Of a stretch of 64,000 bases of DNA, positions 57,146 through 64,000 are shown in pieces. The notes beneath the pieces were generated by a model. The model was given only the letters and a program-made list of their open reading frames with translations, did not search any database and was not told the DNA's origin. This DNA comes from Streptomyces bathyalis (lineage in GTDB: Bacteria > Actinomycetota > Actinomycetes > Streptomycetales > Streptomycetaceae). The number at the start of each line of letters is the position of its first letter. Positions within the stretch are counted from its first letter, which is position 1. The position numbers and the translations under genes were made by a program. The stretch is taken from contig NZ_CP048882.1 of NCBI RefSeq assembly GCF_015910445.1, positions 620,001 to 684,000 on the forward strand, read 5' to 3'.

Positions 57146-58545
57146 TGGGCGCCCGGGGCACGGTCTTCTCGGAGGTCATGGCCGGTTCCGTCCTTCTGTC
57201 CGGGGAGAGCGAGGCGCGCGCGATGCGCCTGGATCTGTCCGTGCGGGCGGGCGATGTGCTGCTCCCGCACCGCACCATCCGCGGTGCGGTCACCGGACGG
57301 GTGCGCATCGCCGGCTGGGCCGACGACGCGCAGGCCACGGGCGAGCTGGAGATCTCCCCGCTCGCCCGTCGCCGCATCCGCTACCGCATCGATTTCACGG
57401 CGCAGGGCCGCCGTCACTCCCTCGACGGCTGGAAGTCCATATCCCTCGGCCGGCCCGTGAAGTCGATGACCGTCCTGCCGTTCTCCTTCTTCGAGGACGG
57501 TGAGGAGGCCGGGAAGGGAACGCTGCGCTTCCCCCTCAGCACGCAGCTGCTTCCCTTCCTGGCCAGCTTCCGCTTCCCGCGTTCCGAGGACCAGGCGGCC
57601 CAACTCGCGCCGCGCTGGGACGGATCGGCGGGCCGGACGGAGGTCTGGTACACGACCGTCACCGACCCCGCCACTCGCAGCGGGCTGTGGCTGCACCACG
57701 AACTCGTCGCACCGGCCGACGGATCGGACGCCTACGCGCACGGCTGGGTCGCCCGATTCCCCGCCGACGGCGAAGGGCCCGTCGAGCACGCACGGTTCGG
57801 CCCGGAGCCCTGGAAGCAGCAGGCCGAGGCGCGTGGCTTCTCCTCGGACGGCATCGAGGCCGGCCCGGGACGGCTCCGCGGCGCGGCGGGCCCGTTCAGC
57901 TGGGACCTGGCCGAACACCCGCAGGACGAGCCGCTGTTCACCTTCCCCCGCTGGTCCTGGCGCCGTCAGCTGCTTCCGGCGGCGCAGATCGTGCCGGCAC
58001 CGCATGCCTCGTACACGGGCACATTCGCCTACGACGGCGGCGAGTTGAGGCTCGACGAGGCGCCCGGAGCGACCGCCCGTATCTACGGGCACGGCAACGC
58101 ACGCCGCTGGGCGTGGCTCCACGCGGGGCTCGGCGGCGGCGACGTGCTGGAGATCGTCGCCGCGACCTCGATGCGTCCCGGGCTGCGGCGGCTGCCACCT
58201 CTGGTGTTCCTGCGCCTGCGCAAGGACGGCCGCACGTGGCCGCGCCGGCCGGAGCGCACCGCGGTCGGCTGGGCGGGGCTCGGCCGCTTCAAGGCCCGTG
58301 TGTCGCTGCCGACTTGGACGGTGTCGGGCCGCTCGGGCCTGCGCCGCATCAGGGTCGAGGTCACGCAGCCCGACGAGCGCACCCTCGCCCTCGACTACAC
58401 CGATCCCGACGGAAGCGGCGCCGTGTGCCGCAACAGCGAGACGGCGGACGCCCGGATCGTGCTGGAGCGCTGGTGGGGACGGTGGCGCACGGAATCGGAA
58501 TGGACCCTGGACGGCACGGCGCACGCGGAGGTGGGTGACCGATGA
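57145..58545 (+). CDS. Uncharacterised beta-rich protein of the GMC operon
   Basis: 466 aa, no signal peptide or membrane helix. It is composed mostly of beta strands with frequent Trp residues (ITGRVRIAGWADDAQATGEL-like repeats; WYTTVTDPATRSGLWLHHEL; FPRWSWRRQLLPAAQ), suggesting two lipocalin/AttH-like beta-barrels that could hold a lipid. It overlaps the GMC oxidase gene by 4 nt (ATGA). I do not know a characterised member; the constant pairing suggests it presents a hydrophobic substrate to the oxidase. Confidence 0.7.
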   Translation: MGARGTVFSEVMAGSVLLSGESEARAMRLDLSVRAGDVLLPHRTIRGAVTGRVRIAGWADDAQATGELEISPLARRRIRYRIDFTAQGRRHSLDGWKSISLGRPVKSMTVLPFSFFEDGEEAGKGTLRFPLSTQLLPFLASFRFPRSEDQAAQLAPRWDGSAGRTEVWYTTVTDPATRSGLWLHHELVAPADGSDAYAHGWVARFPADGEGPVEHARFGPEPWKQQAEARGFSSDGIEAGPGRLRGAAGPFSWDLAEHPQDEPLFTFPRWSWRRQLLPAAQIVPAPHASYTGTFAYDGGELRLDEAPGATARIYGHGNARRWAWLHAGLGGGDVLEIVAATSMRPGLRRLPPLVFLRLRKDGRTWPRRPERTAVGWAGLGRFKARVSLPTWTVSGRSGLRRIRVEVTQPDERTLALDYTDPDGSGAVCRNSETADARIVLERWWGRWRTESEWTLDGTAHAEVGDR

Positions 58546-60410
58546 GCGGTCAGGAACGGCTCGGCGGCCTGGTTGCCGCGCTTCTCGCGGACGACGGCAG
58601 CAAGGCGTGGCCGGGTGCCGTACCCCGCCGTCTGGGCTCCGTGCTCGGCACGATGCCCGCAGCCGCACGTACCGGAGTCCGGGCCGCGGCTGCCGCCGTC
58701 GACGCCTACGCCGCGGTCCGGACCGGGCGCCGCCTGCACGGGCTCACCCCGGACGAGCGAGAGACGGTGCTGGCCTCGCTCGCGTCACGCCGGGCGCTGC
58801 TGCCCGTGCTGGACGCGGTGAAGGTGCCGGTGATGCTCGCGGCCGGCACGGAGCGCATGATCCACGAGGAGCCCGCTCCCCCGCCGGTGTCCGCGCCGGA
58901 GGATCCGCCGCTGGACTGTGTGCCGTCCGTGGAGTGGCCCGACAGATCGACGGCCGACGCCGTCGTCATCGGTTCCGGCGCGGGAGGCGCCATCGCGGCC
59001 CGCACGCTCGCCCGCGCGGGCATGCGGGTCCTGGTACTGGAGGAGGGCCGGCGGCACACCACGGCAGAGTTCGGGCGCCGGGCGCCGCTCGACCGGTTCG
59101 GGGAGCTCTACCGCGACGGCGGCGGGACCATCGCGCTGGGCAACCCGCCGGTCGTACTGCCCGTCGGGCGGGCCGTCGGCGGCACCACCGTCGTCAACTC
59201 CGGTACGTGCTACCGCACTCCGGACCATGTGCTGACCCGCTGGCGCGACTCGTACGGGCTGGGCATGGCCGACGCGGACTCCTTCGGCGAATGCCTGGAC
59301 GAGGTGGAACGCACCCTCCAGGTCGCCACCGCGCCCCTCGACGTCCTGGGCCGCAACGGGCGCACTGCGCTGCTCGGCGCCGAGAAGCTCGGCTGGCAGG
59401 CGGCACCGCTGCGCCGCAACGCGACGAACTGCAAGGGTTCTTGCCAGTGCGTCGTCGGCTGCCCCACGGGCGCGAAGCAGAGCGTGCAGCTGTCGGTGCT
59501 GCCCGACGCCTGTGCCGCCGGCGCGCGGATCGTCACGGGTGCGTATGTGCAGCGCGTCCTCGTCGAGAAGGACCGGCCGGGCGGTCCTCGGGCGTGCGGT
59601 GTCGTCGTACGCCGCCCGGACGGCAGCGAGTTGGAGATCCTCAGCCCCCTCGTCGTGGTCGCGGCGGGAGCCCTTCACTCACCGCCGCTGCTGCGCCGGT
59701 CGGGTCTGGGCGGTCACCCGCGGCTCGGACGCAACCTGGCGATCCATCCGGCCGCGAGTGTGGCGGGCCGCTTCACGGAGCCCGTCACCGCCTGGCGGGG
59801 CGTGCTGCAGAGCGTCGGTGTGGAGGAGCTTCACAGCGACGGCATCCTCATCGAGGCGACCGCCGGGCCGCCCGGCATGGGCTCGTTCGTGCTTCCCGGA
59901 GTGGGACGTGCCCTGCGCCGGGAGCTGGACGGCGCCGAGTCCCTCGCCACGCTGGGCGCGATGATCGCGGACCTGCCCTCGGGCCGCGTCATGGGAGCCC
60001 GCCGCACCCTGCTGCGCTACGACCTGGCACGCCGGGACGGGGAGCGGCTGATGCGGGCCGTCGGGGCGATGGGCAAGGTCCTCTTCGCGGCGGGCGCGGA
60101 GGAGGTCCTCACCGGCATCCCTGCCGCCCCGAAGGCACACTCGCAGGCCCAACTCGAGAAAATGCTGCGGGGGTTGACCGCCAAGCAGCTGCATCTGTCG
60201 GCGTTCCACCCCACCGGGACGGTGGCACTGGGCGCCGACCCGCAGACCGCTCCGGCCGACACCGAGGGGCGGTTGCGTGGCGTGCAGGGGGTGCTGATCG
60301 CCGACGGTTCCGCGCTGCCCAGCTGCCCGGAGGTGAATCCTCAGCTGACGATCATGGCCACGGCTCTGGCCGTCAGCGGAGCGGCCGCAACGGTGGCACA
60401 GAGTGCCTAA
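58542..60410 (+). CDS. GMC-family FAD oxidoreductase, long-chain alcohol/sterol oxidase-like
   Basis: 622 aa. About 130 helical N-terminal residues come first, as in long-chain alcohol oxidases. The FAD motif is VIGSGAGGAIAARTLARAGM (142-161), followed by VGRAVGGTTVVNSGTCYRTP. A cysteine set NCKGSCQCVVGCPTGAKQS is typical of the FAO/choline-like subgroup. The C-terminal active site has SAFHPTGTVALGADP and SCPEVNPQLTIMATALAVSG. It oxidises primary alcohols or sterols, donating electrons to O2 or a quinone. It closes the gntR operon. Confidence 0.9.
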   Translation: MSGQERLGGLVAALLADDGSKAWPGAVPRRLGSVLGTMPAAARTGVRAAAAAVDAYAAVRTGRRLHGLTPDERETVLASLASRRALLPVLDAVKVPVMLAAGTERMIHEEPAPPPVSAPEDPPLDCVPSVEWPDRSTADAVVIGSGAGGAIAARTLARAGMRVLVLEEGRRHTTAEFGRRAPLDRFGELYRDGGGTIALGNPPVVLPVGRAVGGTTVVNSGTCYRTPDHVLTRWRDSYGLGMADADSFGECLDEVERTLQVATAPLDVLGRNGRTALLGAEKLGWQAAPLRRNATNCKGSCQCVVGCPTGAKQSVQLSVLPDACAAGARIVTGAYVQRVLVEKDRPGGPRACGVVVRRPDGSELEILSPLVVVAAGALHSPPLLRRSGLGGHPRLGRNLAIHPAASVAGRFTEPVTAWRGVLQSVGVEELHSDGILIEATAGPPGMGSFVLPGVGRALRRELDGAESLATLGAMIADLPSGRVMGARRTLLRYDLARRDGERLMRAVGAMGKVLFAAGAEEVLTGIPAAPKAHSQAQLEKMLRGLTAKQLHLSAFHPTGTVALGADPQTAPADTEGRLRGVQGVLIADGSALPSCPEVNPQLTIMATALAVSGAAATVAQSA

Positions 60411-60415
60411 TCCAC

Positions 60416-60458
60416 CCCCCATCGTGCCTACCGGGGTGCGTAGTTGGCACGATGGGGG
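60416..60458 (+). terminator. Terminator of the gntR-GMC operon
   Basis: Perfect 13-bp stem (60416-60428 with 60446-60458) around a 17-nt loop. Confidence 0.8.
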
Positions 60459-60497
60459 TGAAGATGTGCGCTGTGCGGTACCGATACGGGGAGAAGG

Positions 60498-60791
60498 ATG
60501 AAGAAACGGAAACTGGCGGTTCGTCTCGCCGCACCCTGCGCGCTCGCCATAGGCGCCATAGCCATCCCCTCGGTCGGCGGCGCAGCGCAGGCGGGAGCGA
60601 TCTGCCAGGTGGTGCACGACAAGGCGCCCCGTTACGCGGCTGACAGGACGGACAGCAAGGTTCTCGGCACCATGCGGGCGGGCGAGAAGGTCGCCGCCGC
60701 CGGTCCGTTCCGCCTGTGGCGTGTCTCCCGCGCGGACACCGGCAAGCCGCTGGGTCACATGCGTCAGACGGACCTCAACTGCGGGGGTTGA
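60498..60791 (+). CDS. Small secreted SH3-like protein
   Basis: A 97-aa exported protein. The signal peptide is MKKRKLAVRLAAPCALAIGA...QAGA; the ~63-residue mature part contains CQVVHDKAPRYAADRTDSKV, then GTMRAGEKVAAAGPFRLWRV and the final Cys, typical of small actinomycete SH3-domain proteins with one disulfide. ATG 60498 follows GAGAAGGA. Role unknown. Confidence 0.72.
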   Translation: MKKRKLAVRLAAPCALAIGAIAIPSVGGAAQAGAICQVVHDKAPRYAADRTDSKVLGTMRAGEKVAAAGPFRLWRVSRADTGKPLGHMRQTDLNCGG

Positions 60792-60835
60792 GGTCCGGGA
60801 TCATACGGCGTCCGGACACCCGCCGTCCTGAAACC

Positions 60836-61489
60836 TCAGCGGATCGCGGCGAGTTGGGCGGTGCCGCTGCGGGGTGAGGTGAGCACGGGGATACCTGTGC
60901 CGTCCTCACCGAGCGCGCCGACGGCCGCCGACATCGATGCCTGCGCGAGCACGAGCACGTCGTGCCCGGAGGCGAGCCGCCGGGCCTCCTGGGCGATGAG
61001 CCGGTCGTGCTCCCCGGCGTCGCCGGCCAGCCGGGCTTCGTAGGCTCCCGGGCACGTCGTGGTGGTGACGACGGCGCGCACGCCCTGGGCGTCCGCATGG
61101 CGGCGTACGAGGTCCGCGGTCGGGGCGAGGGTCGAGTCCAGGGTGGCGAGTACAGCGATGCGCGGGCCCGCGCGCACCGCTTCGGCCGCCATCGGGTCGT
61201 CGACGCGCAGCACTGGGATCCCCACGAGCGCGCGTGCGGCTTCGGCGGCGGGGCCGATCGAGGAACAGGTGACGAGCACAGCGCGGGCACCCGCCGCTTC
61301 GGCGTGTGTCACGTAGGCGGCCAAGCGTGCGGTGGTACGGGGTAGTTGGCCGTGTTCGACGGTGTCCGCCAGCAGGCTCTCGTCCACCACGTGGTACGGA
61401 CGCACGCCCGGCGCCAGCTCGCGCAGCAGCGGGGCGAAGACGCCGGGCAGCGCCGCGACCGTGTGCAGCACGCACACTCTCGCACTCAC
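60836..61489 (-). CDS. Asp/Glu racemase-superfamily protein with a single catalytic cysteine
   Basis: A 217-aa pseudo-symmetric two-domain protein (VCVLHTVAALPGVFAPLLRE, VDESLLAD). The first catalytic Cys is present (Cys75 in VLVTCSSIGPAAEAA). In the second lobe the racemase motif LGCTxF is replaced by VLVLAQASMSAA, so the second catalytic Cys is lost; another Cys146 lies in TTTTCPGAYE. Single-cysteine relatives act as decarboxylases or isomerases. GTG 61489 overlaps the aldolase stop, making it the last gene of the kinase-aldolase unit. Confidence 0.8.
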   Translation of the reverse strand: MSARVCVLHTVAALPGVFAPLLRELAPGVRPYHVVDESLLADTVEHGQLPRTTARLAAYVTHAEAAGARAVLVTCSSIGPAAEAARALVGIPVLRVDDPMAAEAVRAGPRIAVLATLDSTLAPTADLVRRHADAQGVRAVVTTTTCPGAYEARLAGDAGEHDRLIAQEARRLASGHDVLVLAQASMSAAVGALGEDGTGIPVLTSPRSGTAQLAAIR

Positions 61490-62484
61490 TTCGCACCGCC
61501 CGCGGTGACCGTCGCGGCGGCCGCCTCCCACCAGGGGCGGCCGTGGGCATCGACGGTCTCACCGAGCCGTCGCAGCCTCTCGGTGCAGGGCCCGTTCAGC
61601 TGTGCGTCGCGGTCCTCGGCGTCCAGTGCGTCCGTCCACAGCGCACGCCCCGCGAGGAACCCGGACGCGCCGGCACGGCAGGCGCCCTCGACGGCGCGCG
61701 GGAAGTCCGGCGGTGCGACGCCCTGGGAGAGCACGACCCACGGCACGTCCACGACCCGGTCGATCCGTTCTGCCTGTGCGGCCGTCTCGGCGACCGTGCC
61801 CTTTCCGCCGTCCGGCACCTGGCACTTGTAGAGGGAGGGACGCAGCGGCGCCAGCTCGCGAGCGGCCTCGACGATGGCGTCGTTGAGGCGGAACGTGCCC
61901 GCTGCCTCCTCCTCGGGAGTGGGGCGTGCGACGGGTTCGAGGACGGAGGCCACCCCTGCGGCGCGGCACACCTCGGTGAAGCGCGCGGCGAGCGATATGC
62001 GGCGGTCGCGGGCGCCGTCGCGGCGCCAGATGATGAGGAGCTTGAAGGCGCGAGTGCCCTCGGCGACCGCCGCGCTGACGTCGATGCGCTCGTCGAGGCC
62101 GGTGTCCTCGACGGGACCGCCTGGCCGCTGGTCGAGGGTGTCGAGGGCGAGTACCGTCGCGCACGACGGCGGAAGCACGCGTGAGTCCGTCAGGGCCCTG
62201 TAGCCGTAGTCGTCGTCGATCAGCAGTGCGGACGCGGCCCGGCCGAGGCTGCGGGCCACGTCGAGCTTGAAGGATGTGAGGGCGCTGTCGGGTACGGGCG
62301 GCCCGGAGCCGTCGGGCCGGCGCTGCGCCATCATCGTCCGGAGCGAGTCGCGCTGGTCCATGGCGACCATCGCGAAGCAGCCGGAGGGCCGGGCGAGTGC
62401 CGAGGGCGCGGGCGATCCGCCTGCCAGGGCCGCGGGCGTGGGCGTGGGCGGATGCACGGGTGAGCCGGGTGTGGCGGCACTCAT
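61486..62484 (-). CDS. Class I aldolase of the LacD/YihT family
   Basis: 332 aa. After a ~34-residue Pro/Ala-rich N-terminus the domain reads GCFAMVAMDQRDSLRTMMAQ, SFKLDVARSLGRAASALLID, AFKLLIIWRRDG, VLEPVARPTPEEE (Glu183), SLYKCQVPDGGKG with the presumed Schiff-base Lys220, and GASGFLAGRALW. This follows sulfofructose-1-phosphate aldolase YihT and tagatose-bisphosphate aldolase LacD. It should split a ketose (bis)phosphate into two C3 units. ATG 62484 is 110 nt after the kinase stop. Confidence 0.88.
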   Translation of the reverse strand: MSAATPGSPVHPPTPTPAALAGGSPAPSALARPSGCFAMVAMDQRDSLRTMMAQRRPDGSGPPVPDSALTSFKLDVARSLGRAASALLIDDDYGYRALTDSRVLPPSCATVLALDTLDQRPGGPVEDTGLDERIDVSAAVAEGTRAFKLLIIWRRDGARDRRISLAARFTEVCRAAGVASVLEPVARPTPEEEAAGTFRLNDAIVEAARELAPLRPSLYKCQVPDGGKGTVAETAAQAERIDRVVDVPWVVLSQGVAPPDFPRAVEGACRAGASGFLAGRALWTDALDAEDRDAQLNGPCTERLRRLGETVDAHGRPWWEAAAATVTAGGAK

Positions 62485-62594
62485 CGGGGCGTTGCCTTTC
62501 CTCGTTGTCGGTGTCGTCAGGGGCGTCGGTGTGGTCGGGATCGTTGGCTGTGTGCCTGGCCCGCCGGGTCGCGTGCCTGCCCGGCGGGCCACGG

Positions 62595-64000
62595 TTATCC
62601 CGCCATGTCTCTGCGCTCGCGCCGTTCCAGCCGGTCCGGCCGTTCGTCCGGCGGGTCCGGCTGCCCGGGACCTGCGAACTGCCGCGTGACACGGGGCAGG
62701 AACCGGTCCCGGTAGGCATCGCGGTGTGCCGCGGCGGCTTGGCGGTCGGCCTGAACCGAGGTGGTCGCGGGGCGGATCGAGGCCGGGTCGAGGCCGATGG
62801 CGGCGCCGCCCCACGCCGCCGCTCCCAGGGCGGGCGCCTCCGGTTCGGTGCAGATCTCGGTGGTCCACGGGGTGACGGCCGCCTTCAGCGCGGTCCAGGT
62901 TCGCTGGCGTGTGGAGCCGCCGAGCAGCGTGACGGAGCGCGGCTCGGTGCCCGTCAACTCGGCCTGTACGTCGGCCATCCAGCGAGCCTGGTACGCGGCC
63001 CCCTCCAGCAGGGCGAGCGCGAGGTCGGCCGGGCCGTGGCGTGCGGCCATCCCGTGCACGGCGAGGCGTGCCGCCGGGTCGGGGTGCGGGGCGCTGCGTC
63101 CTTGAAGGTAGGGCTCGACGGTGATGCCGCTGGGCAGGGCCGGTCCGTGCCCGTTCACCCGGCGGCCGCAGCGCTCGACGAGACGGGCGAACTCCGCGTA
63201 GCGGGTTGCCGGTTCGGGTCCGCCCCCCTGCCCCTGTTCCCGCCCGACGAGGAAGCGGTCGCAGAACCATTCGACGAGCGCGCCCGAACTCGCCATTCCC
63301 GCAAGGGTGATCCAGTGTTCGCCGTCCGCATGCCGTCCCCACGACATGCCTTCGGCCGCGGCGGCGGCACGGTCCGGCGGAGCGCCCGAGACGGTGAGCA
63401 CGGCTTCGGCGGTTCCCATGGAGTCGGCGGCCAGACCCGCGCGGCGTGCGCCCGCGATCCAGGCGCCCACGAGGTGGTCGTGCCCCGCGACGACGACGTG
63501 GGTGCCGGCACGCAGTCCGAGGCGCCGGGCCGCCGCCCGGGTGACGGGGCCGACGGGACAGCCGGGCTGATGGACGTGCGGCATCTGTGCGGGGGTCAGG
63601 CCGGCCTCGGCGAGGAGTTCCGCGCTCCACCGGCCGAGTGCGGCGCCGTCGGTTCCAGGTTCCCAGGCCATGCTGCGCTGGGCGAACGTCGCGTCGGTGC
63701 CGACCCGCCCGGTCAGCGCACGCGCCACGAGGTCGGCGGCGCCCGCCCACTGCCGCATGCGCTTGAGCAACTCGGGGTGGTGTTCGCGCAGCCAGCACCA
63801 GCGGGCCAGGGGAACCTTGGCGCTGGGCAGGACGCCGGTCCGTGCGTGCAGTTCCGCCGCGCCGCATCTGCGGCGCAACGTTTCGGCATGCGGGGCGGGT
63901 GCCGGGTCGTTCCAGGCGAGTACGGGACCGAGGGGTGCCCCGTGCCGGTCGAGCGGCACGCCGGTCTCGGCCATGCCGGTCAGTCCGACGGTGTGGGGAG
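62595..64000 (-). CDS. FGGY-family carbohydrate kinase (N-terminus outside window)
   Basis: The frame is open across the right edge (HTVGLTGMAETGVPLDRHGA), so at least 468 codons are present and the first lobe is cut. Visible family segments: LAWNDPAPAPHAE, VVVAGHDHLVGAWIAGARRA, LQGRSAPHPDPAARLAVHGM and the second signature VTLLGGSTRQRTWTALKAAV. FGGY enzymes phosphorylate sugars or polyols with ATP. With the aldolase next to it, it should make the phosphosugar that the aldolase cleaves. Its C-terminal ~25 residues are a low-complexity Arg/Asp/Pro tail. Confidence 0.92.
   Translation of the reverse strand, partial: PHTVGLTGMAETGVPLDRHGAPLGPVLAWNDPAPAPHAETLRRRCGAAELHARTGVLPSAKVPLARWCWLREHHPELLKRMRQWAGAADLVARALTGRVGTDATFAQRSMAWEPGTDGAALGRWSAELLAEAGLTPAQMPHVHQPGCPVGPVTRAAARRLGLRAGTHVVVAGHDHLVGAWIAGARRAGLAADSMGTAEAVLTVSGAPPDRAAAAAEGMSWGRHADGEHWITLAGMASSGALVEWFCDRFLVGREQGQGGGPEPATRYAEFARLVERCGRRVNGHGPALPSGITVEPYLQGRSAPHPDPAARLAVHGMAARHGPADLALALLEGAAYQARWMADVQAELTGTEPRSVTLLGGSTRQRTWTALKAAVTPWTTEICTEPEAPALGAAAWGGAAIGLDPASIRPATTSVQADRQAAAAHRDAYRDRFLPRVTRQFAGPGQPDPPDERPDRLERRERRDMAG

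Noticed and set aside
61486..63867. A 793-codon frame fusing the aldolase to ~460 upstream residues
   Set aside because: The upstream part is Arg/Pro/Gly-rich shadow of the FGGY kinase; the aldolase starts at its own ATG at 62484.

Overview
The window is 64 kb of very GC-rich actinomycete chromosome, most likely Streptomyces or a close relative. Pointers are the two-domain small laccase, the XRE-regulator/DUF397/ATP-binding trio, F420-type oxidoreductases, a CX5R arsenate reductase of mycothiol type, an actinomycete cysteine leader peptide, frequent GTG starts and many 4-bp start/stop overlaps. It reads as an accessory or subterminal region: mostly catabolic, redox and stress functions, small operons with their own regulators, two gene remnants and one arsenic-resistance island. 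I see no rRNA, tRNA, CRISPR array or intact transposase.

Layout. 1-6.2 kb: carbohydrate uptake (debranching-type enzyme, LacI regulator, lipoprotein plus two permeases). 6.2-9.0 kb: secreted NlpC/P60-like protein, an SDR and an unknown protein. 9.1-12.7 kb: alkanesulfonate desulfonation operon ssuD-MFS-ssuE behind an apparently leaderless cysteine-rich leader peptide. 12.8-16.6 kb: ascorbate-type PTS (IIC, fused IIA-IIB) and two F420-type enzymes. 16.8-19.4 kb: DNA repair (stand-alone LigD phosphoesterase, two alkyltransferases, an ECF sigma factor). 19.5-23 kb: SDR, paaK-paaI with a promoter/operator, and a haloacid-dehalogenase-like protein. 23.4-27 kb: three-subunit molybdenum aldehyde oxidoreductase of PaoABC type. 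27-31.2 kb: PRC-barrel and S4 proteins, ketopantoate reductase, a membrane glycosyltransferase, a hydrolase remnant and a cold-shock protein. 31.4-37.4 kb: secreted redox cluster (small laccase; ThuA-PQQ sugar dehydrogenase; cupredoxin-OmpL47-DUF1080 protein). 37.6-40.3 kb: membrane protein, O-methyltransferase, regulatory trio. 40.5-47.8 kb: arsenic/metal island (MFS, CadI/ArsI, ArsO-like oxidase, a decayed flavoprotein, two ArsRs, ACR3, ArsC) interrupted by a beta-helix gene. 48-51.8 kb: secreted protease flanked by inverted sets of a short repeat, a RecF/OLD-like ATPase and a secreted SH3-like protein. 52-56.2 kb: nitroreductase and an AraC-controlled hydrolase/monooxygenase/SDR set. 56.4-60.8 kb: GntR, beta-sandwich protein and GMC oxidase operon, then a small secreted protein. 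60.8-64 kb: racemase-family protein, class I aldolase and FGGY kinase, which runs off the right edge.

Most interesting to me: (i) the laccase/PQQ dehydrogenase/cupredoxin cluster, which could form an extracellular sugar-oxidising electron chain; (ii) the leader peptide in front of an ssu operon that uses an MFS porter instead of SsuABC; (iii) the arsenic island with repeated ArsR-like operators and a decayed flavoprotein; (iv) a 28-bp site occurring in front of both transcription units around an AraC gene; (v) the kinase/aldolase/single-cysteine racemase cluster. All functions come from reading the sequence and from knowledge of the families; no database search was run.
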